Notes: a model not told the origin generated them from the sequence alone. A DNA stretch of 64,000 bases from Bin87 sp034421995 (GCA_034421995.1 DAOUJY010000047.1:1-64000); one strand, 5' to 3'. Numbered from the stretch's first letter, positions 33,867-45,614 are shown. Made by a program: numbers and translations.

Positions 33867-34646
33867 TTATCGCAGGGGGAGCAGACGATAGCCCCGATCC
33901 CGCACGCTGACGATGAAATCGTTGGCGCCCAGCGATGCGCCCAGGGCGCGGCCCATGGAGACCTTGATCTCGCGGATGCGCACCCGCAGGGAAGCCCGGG
34001 TGTCGTCCCCCTCCAGGTACCGTTCCAACCGGTCGAAGGGCACCAAGTTGCCGGGGCTGCGATACCAGGCCTGGGCCAGCTCAGCCAGGATGTCAAAGCG
34101 GCGCCCGGAAATGTCGGCAACCGGGGCCAGCTGCCCGCCGGCGTCGCGCACCCGCACGGTACGCGCTTCGGTGTCCACCATGATGCGGTCGCCAATGGCT
34201 ATGGTGGTCGGTTCGGCCCCCACCAGCCGGCGCATCCGCAGGGCCACCTCTTCGGGCGAGGCCAGTTTGTCGATGAACTCCACCGGCGCCTCCACCTGCA
34301 ACGCGCTGCGGGCGACGGTGTCCCGCTCCACGCCCTGGCTGTACTGGGTGAACATGAGCACCGGCAGTCTGGGATGCTGGCCCACGATGCGTTTCAGGAT
34401 GTCCAGGCCCTTGAACTGGTCGTCACGGTACTCGCCCAGGCGCACGTCGAGGATCACCCCGTCGGGCAGGTGTTCGTCGATCGCGGCCATGGTGGCCCAG
34501 AGCATATCGTCGGCCGAGCCATGCTCCTCTTTGCCGACCACCTTGGTCCCCCATCCCTCGTCCTCAAGCCGGCGGCGCACGGCGCGGACGATGGCGGAGG
34601 TGGCCTCGTCGTCAACGATGAGTATGTTTCCCGAGCGCGAGGACAT
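33867..34646 (-). CDS. Response regulator with winged-helix output domain
   Basis: 259 residues. The receiver has acidic residues in ILIVDDEATSA and the phosphoacceptor Asp67 in GVILDVRLGEY, with a Lys at the usual position near PVEFIDKLASPEE. The receiver is longer than usual, with an insertion after helix 1. The C-terminal OmpR/PhoB-like domain carries SGRRFDILAELAQAWYRSPG and VRIREIKVSMGRALGAS...DFIVSVRDRGYRLLP. It is read just before its kinase, and a Uma2 gene ends seven bases upstream. Confidence 0.87.
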   Translation of the reverse strand: MSSRSGNILIVDDEATSAIVRAVRRRLEDEGWGTKVVGKEEHGSADDMLWATMAAIDEHLPDGVILDVRLGEYRDDQFKGLDILKRIVGQHPRLPVLMFTQYSQGVERDTVARSALQVEAPVEFIDKLASPEEVALRMRRLVGAEPTTIAIGDRIMVDTEARTVRVRDAGGQLAPVADISGRRFDILAELAQAWYRSPGNLVPFDRLERYLEGDDTRASLRVRIREIKVSMGRALGASLGANDFIVSVRDRGYRLLPLR

Positions 34647-34653
34647 GGCGAAC

Positions 34654-35265
34654 TCATCCGTTACGCGCCGGCTGGCTGTATCGGCGGAATACGCTGGTCA
34701 GCGGTATCGCCAGCCCAGGTAGCAACGGCGTGGTCAGCGTGTCATCTACCGACAGCATCGCCCGCTCCACATACACGCCGTTTTGCAATTCCAGCAGCAG
34801 CGCCGTTTCGGCCCGCCAGTCAAAAATCCAGTATTCCGGTATGCCCGCCTCGGCGTACACTTGTCGCTTGCGCACCAAATCCCGGTTGGGATCGGAGGAA
34901 AGCACCTCTACCACAATATCCGGGACGCCCTCCTCCGTATTCTCGCCTTCAGCCGCCGCGCCTCCGCGCAGAATGACGATGGCCAGGTCGGGACTGAAAC
35001 GCCGGGGCAGTTCCGACGGCAGAGCGACGACCGTATCCTGATGAACCTCGGCCGGCGGGTCCTCGAAGCCCCTGAAGTAAATCCCCAAATCGATAATCAG
35101 CTCCCGCACCGCCCGCTGATGTCCGATCCGTGGTCTCGGCATGATATACAAAACTCCGTCGTCCAGCTCCATCTTGAGCTTGTCGTCCGGTTCGGGCAGC
35201 TCCAGCTCCAGGAACTCGGCGACGGAGACCCGCATTCCGCTGCGTGGTTTCGTCGGCGTGGTCAT
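34654..35265 (-). CDS. Uma2 family protein
   Basis: 203 residues from ATG 35265 (an in-frame TTG at 35271 is less likely). Family features are VSVAEFLELELPEPDDK, ELDDGVLYIMPRPRIGHQ, RRFSPDLAIVILRG, VPDIVVEVLSSDPNRDL with the core Glu, and KRQVYAEAGIPEYWIFD. All expected catalytic positions are present, unlike the short copy at 12384. It is probably read together with the two-component genes. Confidence 0.88.
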   Translation of the reverse strand: MTTPTKPRSGMRVSVAEFLELELPEPDDKLKMELDDGVLYIMPRPRIGHQRAVRELIIDLGIYFRGFEDPPAEVHQDTVVALPSELPRRFSPDLAIVILRGGAAAEGENTEEGVPDIVVEVLSSDPNRDLVRKRQVYAEAGIPEYWIFDWRAETALLLELQNGVYVERAMLSVDDTLTTPLLPGLAIPLTSVFRRYSQPARNG

Positions 35266-35432
35266 AATCAATCAATCGCCTCTTCTGCTGATAGCCCATT
35301 ATAAAGCCGGATCTCCGTTTCTGTCGTTGCCCAGTCAGCGCCGCGTATCATGCAATCTGGCGTAAAATGGATTTCGTACCGTCAATTACGGGCAGCTGAA
35401 AATCGTCATCGGAATATTGTTCAAGGAGCGCC

Positions 35433-38400
35433 ATGCCGAGCATCCTGCACACCACTACCCACCACGCGCGAACCGCCGCAGCGGCCGCCGGGTGGCGCTG
35501 GCCGGCGTTGGCGCTGGGCATTGGCGCGCTGCTGGCGCTGGCGATCTTGGTTAGCGGCGCGTCGCCGGCAGGGGCGGCGCCGTTGGGTCAAGCCAATCAG
35601 AATCCGGCATTCCCCATTGAAACCGCAACTCTGGCGGTGCCGGAGAACAGCCCGCCCGATACTAATGTAGGAGACCCGATACCGGCGGCTACCGATTTTG
35701 AAGGCGACGCCTTCTACCAACTGGACGGCCCTGACAAAAACAACTTTAAAATCAACCTCATGAGCCGGCAGATTTCCGTAGGCGCCGGTACGATCCTGGA
35801 CTACGAAACCAAGCCAGCATACAGCGTGAAAGTCCAGGTTACGGACCATAAAGATGCGGTGGGCAATGAAGATGCCGTTATTGACGACACCATCGACGTC
35901 ACTATCAGCGTAACCGACGTGGCGGAGCCGCCCGGCAAGCCGGCGCCGCCCACCGTCCGCACTGCGGGCAACGAAGGCGATACCACGCTGGAAATGACCT
36001 GGGCGGCCCCCGATAACACCGGGCCTCCAATCACCGGCTACGACGTGCAGTATCGCGCCGGCAGCAGCGGCAGTTTCACGGACGCCGGCTACAACGGCGC
36101 CGGCGCTTCCACCACCATCTCCGGCCTACAGCCCCGCACTGACTACCAGGTACAGGTGCGCGCCCGGAACGATGAGGGCGTTGGCGAGTGGTCCGACTCC
36201 GTCGCCGCTCAAACCGACAGCTCCACCATTCATTGCGAAAACTTGAATATCGACCAGGACGACGACACCACTCCGGGCGCAACCGTTGACCTCACCCTGC
36301 GGTTCGAGCCGAGGGGATGCGACCCCACCGGCGACGGCGACTTGCGCGACGAAATCACCATCACCCTCGTGGAGGAGATTACCATCCCTGCCGGGTATGA
36401 TGAGGATGACATTGCCCTGCGCGCGGGGCGGCGCTACGACCTGCGCTGGGCCGACATCAACCGCAACGACGACGAGCGCCACGAAATCGTCCTGCCCGGC
36501 TGCGACGGTTGGGAGACCGGCTCGGACGATGACGTTTGCGACGATGCCGACTTTCCGGTAAGCATCGAACTCAATGACTTGAAACTGCCGGACCAACCCG
36601 CCGATGCTGACGAACCGTATGAGGTGACCATCAAATGGGATAACGGCCCAAGGTTCGCTGATACCGTAGGCGTGGACGCCAGCCTGGAAGTTGACGGCGA
36701 TGATGTAGTCGAATATGGCAAAACGGTCCAGTTCCATGGCTCCGGTTTCGCCGATGGCCTGTCCGTCAATGTGTACGCCGACCCGGGCGCCAGCAGCGCC
36801 GACTGCAACAACATTGGCAACTGGCGGGAGATCGGAAGCGCGACGGTGGACCGGAGCGGACGCTTTACCGCAGCAGTGGAAATTACCCAGTCCGACTTTC
36901 CTAGAGCAGAAAAGTACCGGGTTTGCGCCCGGGATGGAGAGGGCGTTACCAACGGAACGTCCATCTTCATCGAGGTGGAACCCGGCCTGGAGGTGGCCGG
37001 CGGTTCCGACCGCCAGTACGCTCCCGGAGAGGAAGTCCTGCTGCGGTTGGTGGGCGGCGGCCGGCAGCAAGTTACTTCGGTTCTGGTCGGCGGCCAACCG
37101 CACCATCGGTGGCGGCAATCCGGCGACAACGTGTCGGTCACATTACCGGGCAGCGGCGCCGGCAGGATCACCGTCCTGGTCAGATTTGGAGACAGCAGCG
37201 CCAGCGTCAACGTCAGGATGGCGGACATCGCCCTCAACGTGGCCGGCTTTCGCACCGATGTGGGGGTCGGCCTGGGGCAGACCGTGATCGCCCGGGCCAA
37301 CAATCTGTCCGGCGCGTCGGAAGTGATCCGCGTCGAGCTGGATGGGGTGCCCCTGACGTTTCTGGACGGCAACGACCAGGTGGATACGGTTGAGGTTTCC
37401 CGGGGAGGTCAATTCGTCGCTACGGTGCTGATTGATGATCCCGACGAAAATCGTGTGTCGCTGATCCGCAAGATTATCGACGACAGTGACGGCGAAGCCA
37501 AGTTGACCATTGAAACCGACAACGGCATCCAGGCCAGCGCCGAGGTGGAACTGGCCGTGCCGACCGTCACCGTGATCTGTCCCAACGGACGGGAGTGCGA
37601 CGAAGACAACAACACGGTCAACCGGGGCGACGTCCTGGTCATCCGGGGCAAAAACTTCCCGCCGGATACGAATTACTATGACGCTCCCGACATCGAGGTC
37701 GTCATCAACGACCGGGATGACGACGTTGACCAGACGGGGGGCACGTCCTGGGAATACCGGTACGAAGTGCCGCGCCGGGGCGAATCATGCGAAAGGCTGG
37801 TGATCGACGTCACCATCGACGAGTATTCGCTGCGGGAAATCCTCGATGAAGACCTGCGCCATTTGCGCGTCGCCTGCGCCGAACTGGAGGCTGCGCCCCC
37901 TACCGTACTCATCGGTACGCCGCTCGAAGTGAACGTAACCGGCCTGCGCGGCTTCGACACGGGTTACTTCATCCAGATTCGAAACGGCCCGCCCCTGGAG
38001 TTTCGCGGCGCGATGGAGTTCGCCTCCGACGGCTCGGGGTCTTTCACCGGAACCACAGTGGTGCCCGAAGACTTCCACCGGGAAGAGGTCGCCAGAAGCG
38101 AAACCAGGGAAATACGCCTGGAGCTGCGCCACCGGAGGGAACGGGTGTCCGGGGTGAACCCGGCCATCGTAACCCTGGCTCGCGGCTACCAACCCAGCCC
38201 CCCCCACGCTCCGACCGGCCCCTCAGTAGCCGCTGACGGGCCTTTCGGCCTCGCCGTAACCTGGTCGGAGCCGCCCAACGACGGCGGCAGCCGCGTCACC
38301 GGCTACAACCTTCAGTACCGTATCGGCGATAGCGGGAGTTTCACCGACGCCGGCTACGGCGGCTCCGGCACGAGCCATACGATCACCGGCCTGCGCCAGG

Positions 38401-39164
38401 GTACTCAGTACCAGGTACAGGTCCGCGCCAACAATGCGAGGGGCAAGGGCGAATGGTCGCGGCCCGGAACCGGCGCCACCGATGCGCTGGTGGCCAGAAT
38501 TGAAACCGCGCCGGGGTCGGAGTCCATCGTAGCCGGCGAACCGGCCCGGTTCCGCATCACCCTCTCCCATACCGCGACCGTCACCGTCGAACTGGCCCAC
38601 GTGTCCGCTGGCGGCTTCGGCGCCGATGGCAGCGGTGAGTGCGAGATAACCGCCGGCAACAGCTGCGAATACTCCGTAGCTACGTCGGAAAGCCAGGACA
38701 GCGATTCCGGTTCCCTGACCGTGGAGATCTCGCCGGCGCCGGGGTACTCCGTTGGAACGCCATCAGCACGGGTAGGCATAGTGAACCCCGCGCCCCCACC
38801 GACGCCGGAGCCTACGCCCACGCCCGAACCCACGGTGACGCCAACACCGGAACCGACGCCCACGCCCGAACCAACGGCAACGCCCATTCCGCCGCCACCC
38901 ACCATCGACCGCGCCGCCATCTCCGCCACCGTCGTAGCGGCGGTGGTGGGAACCGAAGCCGAAACCTCACGGGACCGGCCCGCGGCCGAGGACGCCGAGG
39001 ACGACGGCGGCATCAGCCCGTTGGCCATCGCCCTGATCATACTGGCGATTATCGTCGTCCTGGCCGCCATAATCGGAGGCGCGATCTGGCTGATCCTGCG
39101 GCGGCGCAGCGGGCCGGACAGTGGCAACGGCGACCCGGATGCCGACGGTGGTCCGGAGGCATAA
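35433..39164 (+). CDS. Large surface protein with cadherin-like and fibronectin III domains
   Basis: 1243 residues, ATG 35433 with AAGGAG upstream. A signal peptide (residues about 20-48, ALGIGALLALAILVSGASPA) precedes a cadherin-like domain (FEGDAFYQLDGP, ISVTDV), a fibronectin III domain (ITGYDVQYRAGSSGSFTDAG), about 700 residues of Ig/IPT-like beta domains, a second near-copy fibronectin domain (VTGYNLQYRIGDSGSFTDAG), a Pro-Thr-Glu stalk (PTPEPTPTPEP) and a C-terminal membrane helix (IALIILAIIVVLAAIIGGAI) with a basic tail. It is thus anchored at its C terminus and likely acts in adhesion or the cell surface layer. Confidence 0.85.
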   Translation: MPSILHTTTHHARTAAAAAGWRWPALALGIGALLALAILVSGASPAGAAPLGQANQNPAFPIETATLAVPENSPPDTNVGDPIPAATDFEGDAFYQLDGPDKNNFKINLMSRQISVGAGTILDYETKPAYSVKVQVTDHKDAVGNEDAVIDDTIDVTISVTDVAEPPGKPAPPTVRTAGNEGDTTLEMTWAAPDNTGPPITGYDVQYRAGSSGSFTDAGYNGAGASTTISGLQPRTDYQVQVRARNDEGVGEWSDSVAAQTDSSTIHCENLNIDQDDDTTPGATVDLTLRFEPRGCDPTGDGDLRDEITITLVEEITIPAGYDEDDIALRAGRRYDLRWADINRNDDERHEIVLPGCDGWETGSDDDVCDDADFPVSIELNDLKLPDQPADADEPYEVTIKWDNGPRFADTVGVDASLEVDGDDVVEYGKTVQFHGSGFADGLSVNVYADPGASSADCNNIGNWREIGSATVDRSGRFTAAVEITQSDFPRAEKYRVCARDGEGVTNGTSIFIEVEPGLEVAGGSDRQYAPGEEVLLRLVGGGRQQVTSVLVGGQPHHRWRQSGDNVSVTLPGSGAGRITVLVRFGDSSASVNVRMADIALNVAGFRTDVGVGLGQTVIARANNLSGASEVIRVELDGVPLTFLDGNDQVDTVEVSRGGQFVATVLIDDPDENRVSLIRKIIDDSDGEAKLTIETDNGIQASAEVELAVPTVTVICPNGRECDEDNNTVNRGDVLVIRGKNFPPDTNYYDAPDIEVVINDRDDDVDQTGGTSWEYRYEVPRRGESCERLVIDVTIDEYSLREILDEDLRHLRVACAELEAAPPTVLIGTPLEVNVTGLRGFDTGYFIQIRNGPPLEFRGAMEFASDGSGSFTGTTVVPEDFHREEVARSETREIRLELRHRRERVSGVNPAIVTLARGYQPSPPHAPTGPSVAADGPFGLAVTWSEPPNDGGSRVTGYNLQYRIGDSGSFTDAGYGGSGTSHTITGLRQGTQYQVQVRANNARGKGEWSRPGTGATDALVARIETAPGSESIVAGEPARFRITLSHTATVTVELAHVSAGGFGADGSGECEITAGNSCEYSVATSESQDSDSGSLTVEISPAPGYSVGTPSARVGIVNPAPPPTPEPTPTPEPTVTPTPEPTPTPEPTATPIPPPPTIDRAAISATVVAAVVGTEAETSRDRPAAEDAEDDGGISPLAIALIILAIIVVLAAIIGGAIWLILRRRSGPDSGNGDPDADGGPEA

Positions 39165-39165
39165 C

Positions 39166-39193
39166 GTAGGGGCGACCGGCCGGTCGCCCCTAC
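39166..39193. repeat. 28-bp palindromic repeat, GC-core type
   Basis: Identical to the copies at 4304 and 18775. It starts one base after the stop codon of the surface-protein gene and 27 bases before the end of the convergent rho gene. Confidence 0.95.
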
Positions 39194-39220
39194 AATTTGC
39201 CGGGAACCGTCGATTTGACG

Positions 39221-40663
<1,443 letters not shown>

Positions 40664-40667
40664 ATTG

Positions 40668-41327
40668 TCAGCCTCCGGATGCTTGCTGCCAGTCGCGCAG
40701 GAAACTCGCTAAACCGGCGTCGGTCAGGGGGTGTTTTATCATCTGGGTCAGTACGTTGTAGGGAATGGTGGAGATGTGCGCTCCGGCCTGGGCGGCGGTG
40801 ACGCAGTGGCGGGCGCCGCGGATGCTGGCGGCCATCACGTGGGTTTCCACCGATTGCTGCCGGTACACGTCAACTATATCGCGCACCAGCGCCATCCCGT
40901 CCTGGCCGATGTCGTCCAGACGGCCCACGAAGGGACTGACCACAGTGCTGCCGGCGTTGGCGCCCAACAGCGCCTGATTCACGGTGAAAACCAGGGTCTG
41001 GTTGACCTGGATGCCGTCGCGGGCCAGGACGCTGATGGCCTTGAATCCTTCTTCGGTGCTGGGAATTTTGACCCAGGGGTTGGGGATCCACTCCGCGATG
41101 TCACGGCCTTCGGCAATCATGCCGGCGGCGTCGGTACTCACCACCTCCACCGATATGGGGCCGTCGATGATGTCGGCGATCTCCTGCACCGCCGCGCGAT
41201 AGCCGGCCGCGCCGCCGATGCCTTCCTTGGCCGCCAGCGACGGGTTGGTGGTAACGCCGGAGATGACGCCCAGTTCGGCGCCCTGGCGAATCTCGTCAAT
41301 ATTGGCAGTATCCAGAAACAGCTTCAC
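40668..41327 (-). CDS. fsa: Fructose-6-phosphate aldolase / transaldolase-like protein
   Basis: 219 residues from GTG 41327, chosen because GGAGG lies eight bases upstream and the protein then starts MKLFLDTANIDEIRQG like its relatives; an ATG at 41342 overlaps that site. The Schiff-base Lys87 is in WVKIPSTEEGFKAIS, and SGVTTNPSLAAKEG and SPFVGRLDDIG are family signatures. It is a short transaldolase (TalC/FSA type) acting on C3-C6 sugars in the cytoplasm. The pyrG stop lies 123 bases upstream. Confidence 0.9.
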   Translation of the reverse strand: MKLFLDTANIDEIRQGAELGVISGVTTNPSLAAKEGIGGAAGYRAAVQEIADIIDGPISVEVVSTDAAGMIAEGRDIAEWIPNPWVKIPSTEEGFKAISVLARDGIQVNQTLVFTVNQALLGANAGSTVVSPFVGRLDDIGQDGMALVRDIVDVYRQQSVETHVMAASIRGARHCVTAAQAGAHISTIPYNVLTQMIKHPLTDAGLASFLRDWQQASGG

Positions 41328-41450
41328 TGCTTCATCCTCCATTGGCGCGGACGCCCGCTTGCGTTCCGAGCGAATCGGAGCGCCGGGCGGCTCGCCTACG
41401 ATATTGGTGCACTCCCGCGGGGGATGACGGGGAGTTGCTGGGTAAAACGA

Positions 41451-43106
41451 TTAGTCGGAAGAGAAAGACCATCCGCCGGCGCGCCGGAAGGGTATCTGCT
41501 TCCCTTCGCGCACGGTCTGCTGCGCCTGTCCGATGAGGGCGCGGAAAAGGGGATGGGGGCGGTTGGGTCGAGATTGAAACTCGGGGTGGAACTGGACGCC
41601 AACCATGAATGGGTGGTCGGGGACTTCCGCCGCCTCCACCAATTCGCCATCGGGCGACAACCCGCTCATCACCATTCCCGAGGCTTCCAGGGTTTCGCGG
41701 TACTGGTTGTTGACTTCGTAGCGGTGACGATGGCGCTCCCTTACTTCAGAGGCGGTATAGGCCGCTGCGGCGCGCGTGTTGTCCTGCGGACGGCAGGGAT
41801 ATTGCCCCAGCCGCATGGTGCCGCCCAGGTCGGTGACGCCCCGCTGTCCGTGCATGATGTCGATAACGGGGTGCTCGCAGTCCGGGTCCAGTTCCGATGA
41901 GTTGGCGTGTTTCAGGCCGGTTACGTCCCGCGCCCAGTCAATCACCATCACCTGCATACCCAGGCAGAGGCCCAGGTACGGAACGCCCCGGTCGCGAGCG
42001 TACCGGCTGGTGTCCACCATTCCTTCCACGCCTCGGGAACCGAAGCCGCCCGGCACCACGATGCCGCTGACATCCTTCAGGTAGGCATCCGCGCCGTCCC
42101 GCTCCACCGCCTCGGAATGCACCCACCTGACATCCGCCCTCAAACCGTGGGATGCGGCGGCGTGGCGCAGCGCTTCCCGCACCGACATATAGGAGTCGGG
42201 ATATTCGACGTACTTGCCCACCACTGCGATAGGCACCGAGTTCTCCGCGGCGTTCATCCGGTCAACCAGGCCGCTCCACTCTTCCAGCTGGCATTGCCCG
42301 TCCAGCCCCAGCGATTCGGACAAGCACCGGCTCACGCCGAAGTGCTCCATAATCAGCGGGACTTCGTACACGTTGCCGACGGTGGGCATGGGGAAAACCG
42401 CTTCGGAATCGACGTCGCAGAACAGGGAAAGCTTCTCGCGGATTGACAGCGTAACCTCGGTGTCGCTGCGGCAGATGAGCGCGTCGGGCTGGATGCCGAT
42501 GCTTCGCAGTTCCTTCACGCTGTGCTGTGTGGGCTTGGTTTTCAATTCCTCGGACGCTGATATGTAAGGGAGCAGTGTCAGGTGCATGTAAAAAACGTTG
42601 TTGCGGCCCACCGTGTTGCGCATCTGGCGGATGGCCTCCAGGAAAGGCAAGCCTTCAATGTCGCCCACGGTGCCGCCCACTTCCACCACCACCACGTCGG
42701 CCGCGGACTTGGCGGCCAGTCCGGTCAGCCGGTCCTTGATTTCGTTGGTCAGATGAGGCACGGTTTGGATCGTCCCGCCGAGGAAATCCCCCCGGCGCTC
42801 GCGGGTAATCAGCTCCAGATACGTCTGTCCGGCGGTGACGTTGCTGTCCCGGGTGAGTTCAACGTCAATGAAACGCTCATAATGGCCCAGGTCCAAGTCG
42901 GTCTCGCCACCGTCTTTAGTGACGAAAACCTCGCCGTGTTGATAGGGAGACATGGTGCCCGGATCCACGTTGAGGTAGGGATCCAGCTTGATGACGGTTA
43001 CAGCTAGCCCCTGGCTTTTCAGGATGCGGCCGATGGAGGCGACGCAGATGCCCTTGCCGATGGAGCTGACCACGCCCCCGGTCACGAAAATGTACTTAGT
43101 GGCCAT
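41451..43106 (-). CDS. pyrG: CTP synthase
   Basis: 551 residues. The synthetase domain starts YIFVTGGVVSSIGKGI, with KLDPYLNVDPGTMSPYQHG and VEVGGTVGDIE. The C-terminal glutamine amidotransferase carries GGFGSRGVEGM, the nucleophile Cys in LGLCLGMQ and the His-Glu pair GVQFHPEFQSRP. It converts UTP to CTP using glutamine and ATP. It is divergent from lepA; the 229-base region between (43107-43335) must contain both promoters, but I see no confident boxes. Confidence 0.97.
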   Translation of the reverse strand: MATKYIFVTGGVVSSIGKGICVASIGRILKSQGLAVTVIKLDPYLNVDPGTMSPYQHGEVFVTKDGGETDLDLGHYERFIDVELTRDSNVTAGQTYLELITRERRGDFLGGTIQTVPHLTNEIKDRLTGLAAKSAADVVVVEVGGTVGDIEGLPFLEAIRQMRNTVGRNNVFYMHLTLLPYISASEELKTKPTQHSVKELRSIGIQPDALICRSDTEVTLSIREKLSLFCDVDSEAVFPMPTVGNVYEVPLIMEHFGVSRCLSESLGLDGQCQLEEWSGLVDRMNAAENSVPIAVVGKYVEYPDSYMSVREALRHAAASHGLRADVRWVHSEAVERDGADAYLKDVSGIVVPGGFGSRGVEGMVDTSRYARDRGVPYLGLCLGMQVMVIDWARDVTGLKHANSSELDPDCEHPVIDIMHGQRGVTDLGGTMRLGQYPCRPQDNTRAAAAYTASEVRERHRHRYEVNNQYRETLEASGMVMSGLSPDGELVEAAEVPDHPFMVGVQFHPEFQSRPNRPHPLFRALIGQAQQTVREGKQIPFRRAGGWSFSSD

Positions 43107-43335
43107 AGGGATCGATTGGATCTAACCGCGGCGTCCAAGCCGGAGAGACTTCCCCACACCGCTTCGCCACCCGTCGGGCCGCCCTTTAGTCGTAACTACT
43201 ATGGCCCACGTATCTTGGCCTTCTGCGACGTAATGTAACACCGCGCAGCCGGCCGCGTCAAGCATAAGATGGCGCTGTCGAGACTGACCTTCGCGTTGCC
43301 GCTCGGTTCGCCGCCGTGCTACCATGATCCTCGTT

Positions 43336-45189
43336 ATGGAACAACAAAGCATACGCAACTTCTGCATCATCGCCCACATCGACCACGGCAAGTCCACCCT
43401 GGCCGACCGCTTTCTGGAGATCACCGGCGCCGTCCGGCCCCAGGACATGAAAGCGCAGTTCCTGGACCAGATGGAACTGGAGCGGGAACGGGGCATCACC
43501 ATCAAGGGCAAGGCGGTGACGATGACTCATCGCACGCCCGATGGCGCCGAGTACCAGCTCAACCTCATCGACACGCCGGGCCACGTGGACTTCTCCTACG
43601 AGGTTTCCCGCGCCCTGGCCGCCTGCGAGGGCGCGCTGTTGGTGGTGGACGCCACCCAGGGCGTGGAGGCCCAGACCATCGCCAACACCCTGCTGGCCCT
43701 GGAGTACGACCTGGAGATGATCCCCGTCATCAACAAGGTCGATCTCCCCTCCGCCGAGCCGGAGCGGGTCGCCGCCGAACTGGAGCAGATCTTCGGCTTC
43801 CGCCGCGATGAGGTGGTGTTCGTTTCGGCGAAGGACGGCCTGGGCTGCCGCGAACTGCTGGACGCCATCGTGAAGCGCGTGCCGTCGCCCCATGGCGGCG
43901 CCGCGGATCCCTTCCGCGCCCTGGTGTTCGATTCTACCTACAACACCTACAAGGGCATCATCGCCTACGTGCGCGTCGCCGACGGCAGCATCTCGCGCCA
44001 CGACCGCCTGCGGGTAATGTCCTCCGGCAAGTCGGTGGAAATCATGGAGGTGGGCGTCTTCGCGCCGGAGCCTACATCCACGGACGCGCTGTACGCGGGC
44101 CAGGTGGGCTACGTGGCCACCGGATTCAAGGACGTGCAGGAATGCGCGGTGGGCGACACGTTGACCAGCAACGCCGCCCCCGCCGAGGACCCTCTGCCCG
44201 GCTACGTGGAACTGAAGTCCATGGTTTTCGCCGGCCTCTATCCCTCGGACGGCGAGGACTACACGAGGCTGCGCGCCGCATTGGAAAAGCTCAAGCTCAA
44301 CGACGCCTCTCTGACCATCGAGCCGGAGAACAGCGGCGCGCTGGGCTTCGGGTTCCGGTGCGGCTTCCTGGGATTGGTGCACCTGGAGATCGTGCAGGAA
44401 CGCCTGGAGCGTGAGTACGATCTGGACCTCATCGTCACCGCGCCCAGCGTGGCCTACGAGGTGCTGCTGACCGACGGCGAGGTGATGCGGGTGGACAACC
44501 CGTCCCTGCTGCCCCAGCCCAACAGCATCTCGGAAATCCGGGAGCCCATCCTGGGCGTCACCATCGTCGCTCCCAGCCGCTCCGTGGGCGCGGTGATGGA
44601 GCTGATGCACGCCCGCCGCTCCGAGTTCCGCCGCATGGAATACATCCAGGGCGTGGGCGGGAAGAACGCCAACGACGGGAGTTCAGGGGAATCCGACCAG
44701 AACCGGGTGGTGATGGAATACACCATGCCCCTGGGGGAAATGCTGGCCGACTTCTACAACCAGCTGAAATCCCGCACCCAGGGCTACGCCTCTCTCGACT
44801 ACACTTTCGAGGGCTACCGGGCCGCTCCGCTGGTGCGCATCGACATCCTGGTGAACCAGACGCCGGTGGAAGCATTGAGCATGATCAGCCACCGGGACAA
44901 CGCCGTGGTCCAGGGCCGCAGCATCGTGGAAAAGCTGCGCGCCACCATCCCCCGCCAGATGTTCGAGGTGCCCATCCAGGCCGCCATCGGCAGCCGCATC
45001 GTAGCCCGCGAAACCGTCCGCGCCATGCGCAAGGACGTCCTCTCCAAGTGCTACGGTGGCGACATAACCCGCAAACGCAAACTTCTCGAAAAGCAGAAGG
45101 AAGGCAAGAAGCGCATGAAGCGCGTCGGCCGGGTGGAGGTTCCGCAGGAGGCGTTTTTGAGCCTGCTGAAGATTGGGGAAGAAGGCTAG
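43336..45189 (+). CDS. lepA: Elongation factor 4 (LepA)
   Basis: 617 residues from ATG 43336 (ATG 43324 is an in-frame alternative). G motifs are AHIDHGKSTLADR, DTPGHVDFSYEVS, and INKVDLPSAEPE. Domain II and the elongation-factor G-like domains follow, and the C terminus KRKLLEKQKEGKKRMKRVG is LepA-specific. The GTPase binds ribosomes and affects translocation and assembly under stress. Two small hypothetical genes follow closely and may be read from the same transcript. Confidence 0.96.
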   Translation: MEQQSIRNFCIIAHIDHGKSTLADRFLEITGAVRPQDMKAQFLDQMELERERGITIKGKAVTMTHRTPDGAEYQLNLIDTPGHVDFSYEVSRALAACEGALLVVDATQGVEAQTIANTLLALEYDLEMIPVINKVDLPSAEPERVAAELEQIFGFRRDEVVFVSAKDGLGCRELLDAIVKRVPSPHGGAADPFRALVFDSTYNTYKGIIAYVRVADGSISRHDRLRVMSSGKSVEIMEVGVFAPEPTSTDALYAGQVGYVATGFKDVQECAVGDTLTSNAAPAEDPLPGYVELKSMVFAGLYPSDGEDYTRLRAALEKLKLNDASLTIEPENSGALGFGFRCGFLGLVHLEIVQERLEREYDLDLIVTAPSVAYEVLLTDGEVMRVDNPSLLPQPNSISEIREPILGVTIVAPSRSVGAVMELMHARRSEFRRMEYIQGVGGKNANDGSSGESDQNRVVMEYTMPLGEMLADFYNQLKSRTQGYASLDYTFEGYRAAPLVRIDILVNQTPVEALSMISHRDNAVVQGRSIVEKLRATIPRQMFEVPIQAAIGSRIVARETVRAMRKDVLSKCYGGDITRKRKLLEKQKEGKKRMKRVGRVEVPQEAFLSLLKIGEEG

Positions 45190-45192
45190 CGG

Positions 45193-45594
45193 ATGTTACT
45201 GCGCTGGCCGGAGGATTTTCCCGAGGATTGCCCGCCGGAAGAGGCCGACCTGGCCAACGGAGTGTTTTACTACATCGTCAAAGCCAACCCACCGAGATCT
45301 GGCGATTTTATCCCGCTGTATCATCGGAACCGGGGACTGGCCATGAGAAGGGTCAGGAACGGTATCGTAACGGAATGTCAAACGATGGGATTGTCAATCT
45401 TTGCCGACCAATCTGATGCTTTGGCACGGGCGCGGCAGTACCCCGAAATTGGGGATCGGATCGCTCAACTGGCGCTTGGCCCAGATGCGGGTAAAATACT
45501 CTCTACGCCGAGGGACGGCGATTCACACCATACTTGGTGGAAAGCTGAAGGTTATGACCCGGCCGCGGTAGCCACTGTTGTACTCGACCTGTAG
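45193..45594 (+). CDS. Hypothetical protein after lepA
   Basis: 133 residues, ATG 45193, three bases after lepA. Notable parts are LRWPEDFPEDCPPEEADLAN, a compact beta-rich middle (VFYYIVKANPPRSGDFIPLY) and DSHHTWWKAEGYDP near the end. There is no signal peptide or membrane segment. The DNA is less GC-rich than lepA. I do not recognise the family; the next gene of similar size may be its partner. Confidence 0.6.
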   Translation: MLLRWPEDFPEDCPPEEADLANGVFYYIVKANPPRSGDFIPLYHRNRGLAMRRVRNGIVTECQTMGLSIFADQSDALARARQYPEIGDRIAQLALGPDAGKILSTPRDGDSHHTWWKAEGYDPAAVATVVLDL

Positions 45595-45614
45595 AGCAGT
45601 GTGGAGAAAGGATT

